Under the pieces are notes generated by a model. The model saw only the letters and a list, made by a program, of their open reading frames with translations, did not search any database and was not told the origin of the DNA. Of a stretch of 7,842 bases of DNA, positions 5,727 through 7,842 are shown one piece after another (position 1 is the first letter of the stretch; each line of letters opens with the position of its first letter). This DNA comes from Pseudomonadota bacterium. GTDB taxonomy: Bacteria; Myxococcota_A; Polyangia; Polyangiales; Ga0077539. Position numbers and translations under genes: made by a program. The stretch covers positions 1 to 7,842 of the forward strand of contig JAEYZO010000709.1 in NCBI GenBank assembly GCA_023428035.1, written 5' to 3'.

Positions 5727-6868
5727 CGCGCCCCCGCCGTGAGCATCGCGAGGAGCACCGCGTTCCCGATGGGGCCGCCCGCCACGAAGGCCCTCCCCTG
5801 CCCCCGCGCCGCCGGCACCCCGAAGAGCGCCGCCGTTCGATACAGCTCGCGGAAGCGCCCCCGGTCGCCGAAGCGCCGCGCCGACGCGAGGGAGAAGCCC
5901 GTCGCCGACACCGACACGCCCATCACCACCGGCCCCGAGTCGATGTCCCCCAAGCCGTGGTCACCCCGCGCGTACTCCGACACCGCGCCGAAGCCCACGA
6001 AGGAGCGGTGCCCGTGGCGCGCGAGCGCCGCGTTGAGCTCCCTCGCCATCGCGTCGTCGGCGAAGCTCCAGAAGTACGCCGACAGGGCCGTGCCCGACGC
6101 CCGCGCTGGAGAGAGCCACCGCCCCGTCGCGGGCTCGACGGACTGCACGAGGTAGCCCGAGGCGGGGTCGGTCCAGCGGGCGCGGTACACCGTCGCCACG
6201 CGCGCGATGAGCTCGCGGTGGTCCGCGCCGGTGATCTGGGCGTGCTGCCCGAGGGCGCCCACCATCGAGGCGATGTCGCAGGGGTAGGCCTCTCCGGGGT
6301 AGGTCTCGACGACGCCGTCGCGAGCGCGGGACAGCCGCCGCGAGAGCGCAGCCACGAGGCGGTCGTGGAGCGCCGCGTGGGGGGTGCCCGGGTCGACCGC
6401 GCGCAGCGCCCCGACGCCGCGCGTCGCGTAGCCGAGGTAGGCGTGCCCCGCGTCGTCGTCGAGGGAGTCGAAGGGGGAGCCGCCCCACGCGCGGGTCGCG
6501 AAGGCGAAGGCGCGCGGGCGGAGCAGCCGATCGACCGCGGAGCGCAGCGCGGGCAGGTAGCGCGCGCGGAGCTCGGGGTGCGACGCGATCACCTGCGCGA
6601 GGCCCAGCGCCGCCATCTGCGACGAGACCAGCGCCCACTCGCCGTCGAAGCGCTCCGACCCGGTGCGAAAGTCCTCGGCGCCTACGCCCCGGGCTACGTC
6701 GTCGGCCACCGCGCGGGCGAGGGGCTCCTGCGCCGAGGCCTCGCCGTCGAAGAGCGCGTCGGCGTCGCGGCCCACCATCGCCCGAGGCGCCGCCGCGCAG
6801 GTCGCGCACACGCACGCGAGCATCACGGCCGCGCGCCACCTCCGAGGGAGCTCCGCCCGTTCAACCAT
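5723..6868 (-). CDS. Exported, probably all-helical protein of unknown function
   Basis: From the ATG at 6866-6868 this gives 381 residues: an N-terminal signal sequence (basic 9-12, hydrophobic 13-27, possible cleavage near APRA at 30), then an Ala/Leu-rich, probably alpha-helical body. Conspicuous blocks are WALVSSQMAALGLAQV from about 79, YLGYATRGVGAL 144-155, ETYPGEAYPCDIASMVGAL 188-206, and DIDSGPVVMGVSVSATGF 308-325. Regular helices with conserved Gly/Tyr/Asp turns resemble (alpha/alpha)-barrel enzymes that act on glycans or terpenoids. I cannot name the family, and no catalytic residues are assigned. The signal sequence contains C18, C21 and C24, but none has a good lipobox. A GTG at 6902-6904 is the alternative start: AGGAG ends 3 nt before it and the upstream stop is 7 bp away, but it would give an unusually long n-region. 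The stop overlaps the next start (ATGA). Confidence 0.75.
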   Translation of the reverse strand: MVERAELPRRWRAAVMLACVCATCAAAPRAMVGRDADALFDGEASAQEPLARAVADDVARGVGAEDFRTGSERFDGEWALVSSQMAALGLAQVIASHPELRARYLPALRSAVDRLLRPRAFAFATRAWGGSPFDSLDDDAGHAYLGYATRGVGALRAVDPGTPHAALHDRLVAALSRRLSRARDGVVETYPGEAYPCDIASMVGALGQHAQITGADHRELIARVATVYRARWTDPASGYLVQSVEPATGRWLSPARASGTALSAYFWSFADDAMARELNAALARHGHRSFVGFGAVSEYARGDHGLGDIDSGPVVMGVSVSATGFSLASARRFGDRGRFRELYRTAALFGVPAARGQGRAFVAGGPIGNAVLLAMLTAGAR

Positions 6869-6911
6869 CGCGCACGAACGACGGCTCGCCCCCGCGCATT
6901 CCACGCCCTCC

Positions 6912-7718
6912 TCAGGCCGCGCCGGCGCCCCGCGTGAGCGCCGTCACCCGAAGGTCGAGCCCGTGGCGTTCGAGGTCGTGGCGGACGACCTCCTCGATCC
7001 TCGCGCAGAGCTCGGGCTCGTAGCGCTCCACCTCGTCGGCGCGCTCGCTCGAGAGCACCTCGCGCACGGCGCGCTCCAGGGCGGGGAGCATCACCCGGTC
7101 GACGGACTCGTCGCCCGCCCCGAAGGTCGTCGCCGAGGCCGCGGCGAGGGCCTCGCGGGTCATCACCCACCCCAGGGTGACCTTCACCGTCACCAGCGCC
7201 CTCGCGCCGTCGCGGGTGGGCGCGGCGAGCGTGAGCTCCACGGGCCTCGCCTCGACGGAGCCCGACGTGACGTGGTGCAGGAGCGGGAGCGCGAGCCTCC
7301 CCTCCCCCGGCATCACCACCTCGACGCCGCGGCCGCCCGTCACGAGCAGCACCTCGCGGGGCCCCGCCACCACCCGCGCGCCCATCACGAAGCAGGTCGT
7401 GGCCGCCCCCGAGAGGAGCAGCGTCGCGACCCCGAACACCGGCAAGAACGCGTCGAAGGGCGGAGCCACGAAGCGCGCGACCACCACGCCGAGGGTCAAC
7501 GCCGCCGCGGCGCAGCCCCAGAGCATCACCGACAGGCGCAGGAGCGCCCCCCGCCGCGCCAGGGCCAGAGAGCGGCCGCGGACGTCACGGAGCGCGGCGT
7601 TCTCGCGCTCCAGCTCCCGCACGCGGTCTTCGAGCGAGGCGACCCGCGCGAGCGCCGCGCCGGATTCATCGCGGTACGACACCCGACCGATGGTCGCCCC
7701 CGGAGGGGTCGCTGCCAA
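6912..7718 (-). CDS. SPFH (flotillin/band 7-like) domain membrane protein
   Basis: This is a 268-residue protein in three parts. First is a cytoplasmic coiled-coil-like segment with heptad leucines (about 26-47, SLEDRVRELERENAAL). Next are two transmembrane helices (about 60-82 and 89-113). Last is an SPFH/band 7-type domain at about 114-262. The domain is recognised from GPREVLLVTGGRG, then LPLLHHV, the ARPVELTLAAPTRDGA strand pair, the VKVTLGW strand, the helix LERAVREVL and the ending HGLDLRVTALT. That order is the flotillin pattern. SPFH proteins oligomerise at membranes and organise lipids, proteases or transporters. The long C-terminal coiled coil of true flotillins is absent. The start is uncertain: TTG at 7716-7718 gives this length, and GTG at 7680-7682 would remove 12 residues. 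Neither has a Shine-Dalgarno. It is the first gene of the operon, with 7 to 43 bp to the next start. The SPFH call is by eye. Confidence 0.75.
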   Translation of the reverse strand: MAATPPGATIGRVSYRDESGAALARVASLEDRVRELERENAALRDVRGRSLALARRGALLRLSVMLWGCAAAALTLGVVVARFVAPPFDAFLPVFGVATLLLSGAATTCFVMGARVVAGPREVLLVTGGRGVEVVMPGEGRLALPLLHHVTSGSVEARPVELTLAAPTRDGARALVTVKVTLGWVMTREALAAASATTFGAGDESVDRVMLPALERAVREVLSSERADEVERYEPELCARIEEVVRHDLERHGLDLRVTALTRGAGAA

Positions 7719-7746
7719 GGCGCCACGCGCGGCGGTCGAGCGTCTG

Positions 7747-7752
7747 TTACCT
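7747..7752 (+). promoter_or_regulatory. Possible -10 element for the lipoprotein gene
   Basis: TTACCT is the most A/T-rich hexamer in the 45-bp divergent spacer and ends 11 nt before the ATG at 7764. No Shine-Dalgarno lies between, so the transcript would be nearly leaderless. No -35 match is evident, and the assignment is tentative. Confidence 0.22.
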
Positions 7753-7763
7753 TCCCGCGCCCC

Positions 7764-7842
7764 ATGCGACCCCGCGCGCTCCGCGACACGCTTTGCGCGG
7801 CGCTCGCCCTCGCGGGCTGCGCCGACCCGGCTCCCACCCCCG
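7764..7842 (+). CDS. Lipoprotein, N-terminal fragment (runs off the window)
   Basis: An ATG at 7764-7766 opens a frame that stays open to the window end (26 complete codons). It encodes a compact lipoprotein signal peptide: a basic start (MRPRALR), a hydrophobic core (CAALALAG), and a textbook lipobox L16-A17-G18-C19 followed by ADPAPTP. The cysteine would be lipidated and the Pro-rich stretch is a typical linker. The mature domain is outside the window, so function is unknown. The gene is divergent from the SPFH operon, with only 45 bp between the starts. Confidence 0.75.
   Translation, partial: MRPRALRDTLCAALALAGCADPAPTP

Noticed and set aside
6797..6833. Lipobox in the exported helical protein
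   Set aside because: None of C18, C21 and C24 is preceded by a good L-A/S-G/A pattern, so a lipoprotein call is not supported.
5351..6937. 528-codon plus-strand open frame opposite the operon
   Set aside because: The translation is low-complexity Arg/Pro/Ala with no motif, while the minus strand carries coupled genes with ATGA junctions.

Overview
The window is a very G+C-rich stretch of bacterial chromosome. The strong third-position G/C bias creates long shadow ORFs in every frame. A lipobox signal peptide, several exported or membrane proteins, and a secreted six-cysteine repeat protein suggest a Gram-negative bacterium, most plausibly a myxobacterium-like (Myxococcota/Polyangiales) lineage. 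That assignment is inference from style and family content, not from a marker gene.

Layout. (1) 1-366 (+) is the C-terminal end of an ABC-transporter permease of the BPD_transp_2 / nucleoside-type family, cut by the window edge. (2) 378-1157 (-) is a DUF1275/YoaK-type integral membrane protein, tail-to-tail with the permease. (3) 1288-2034 (-) is an exported protein built from four six-cysteine repeats with identical cysteine spacing. (4) 2035-2555 is a divergent intergenic region with eight 23-bp tandem units, each a hairpin, flanked by in-phase hairpins whose arms have other sequences. On the minus strand the units form a chain of micro-ORFs joined by TGATG stop/start overlaps. The chain ends in an ATGA overlap with an in-frame upstream ATG of the cysteine-rich gene. 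(5) 2556-4175 (+) is a twin-ATPase ABC-F protein. (6) 4180-7718 (-) is a compact four-gene operon: an SPFH (flotillin/band 7) membrane protein, an exported probably helical protein, a 93-residue two-helix membrane protein, and an ABC1/UbiB-family atypical kinase. Its two downstream junctions are 4-bp ATGA overlaps. (7) 7764-7842 (+) is the start of a lipoprotein gene, divergent from the operon and cut by the window end.

Working together. The operon reads as an envelope/membrane module: an SPFH scaffold, an exported helical protein, a small membrane protein and an atypical kinase that may act on membrane lipids. The ABC-F protein is a soluble ribosome-associated factor. The region most worth attention is the hairpin/micro-ORF array between the ABC-F gene and the cysteine-rich exported protein. 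It could be a leader-type regulatory element, or a slippage-prone hairpin repeat whose coding pattern is a by-product.
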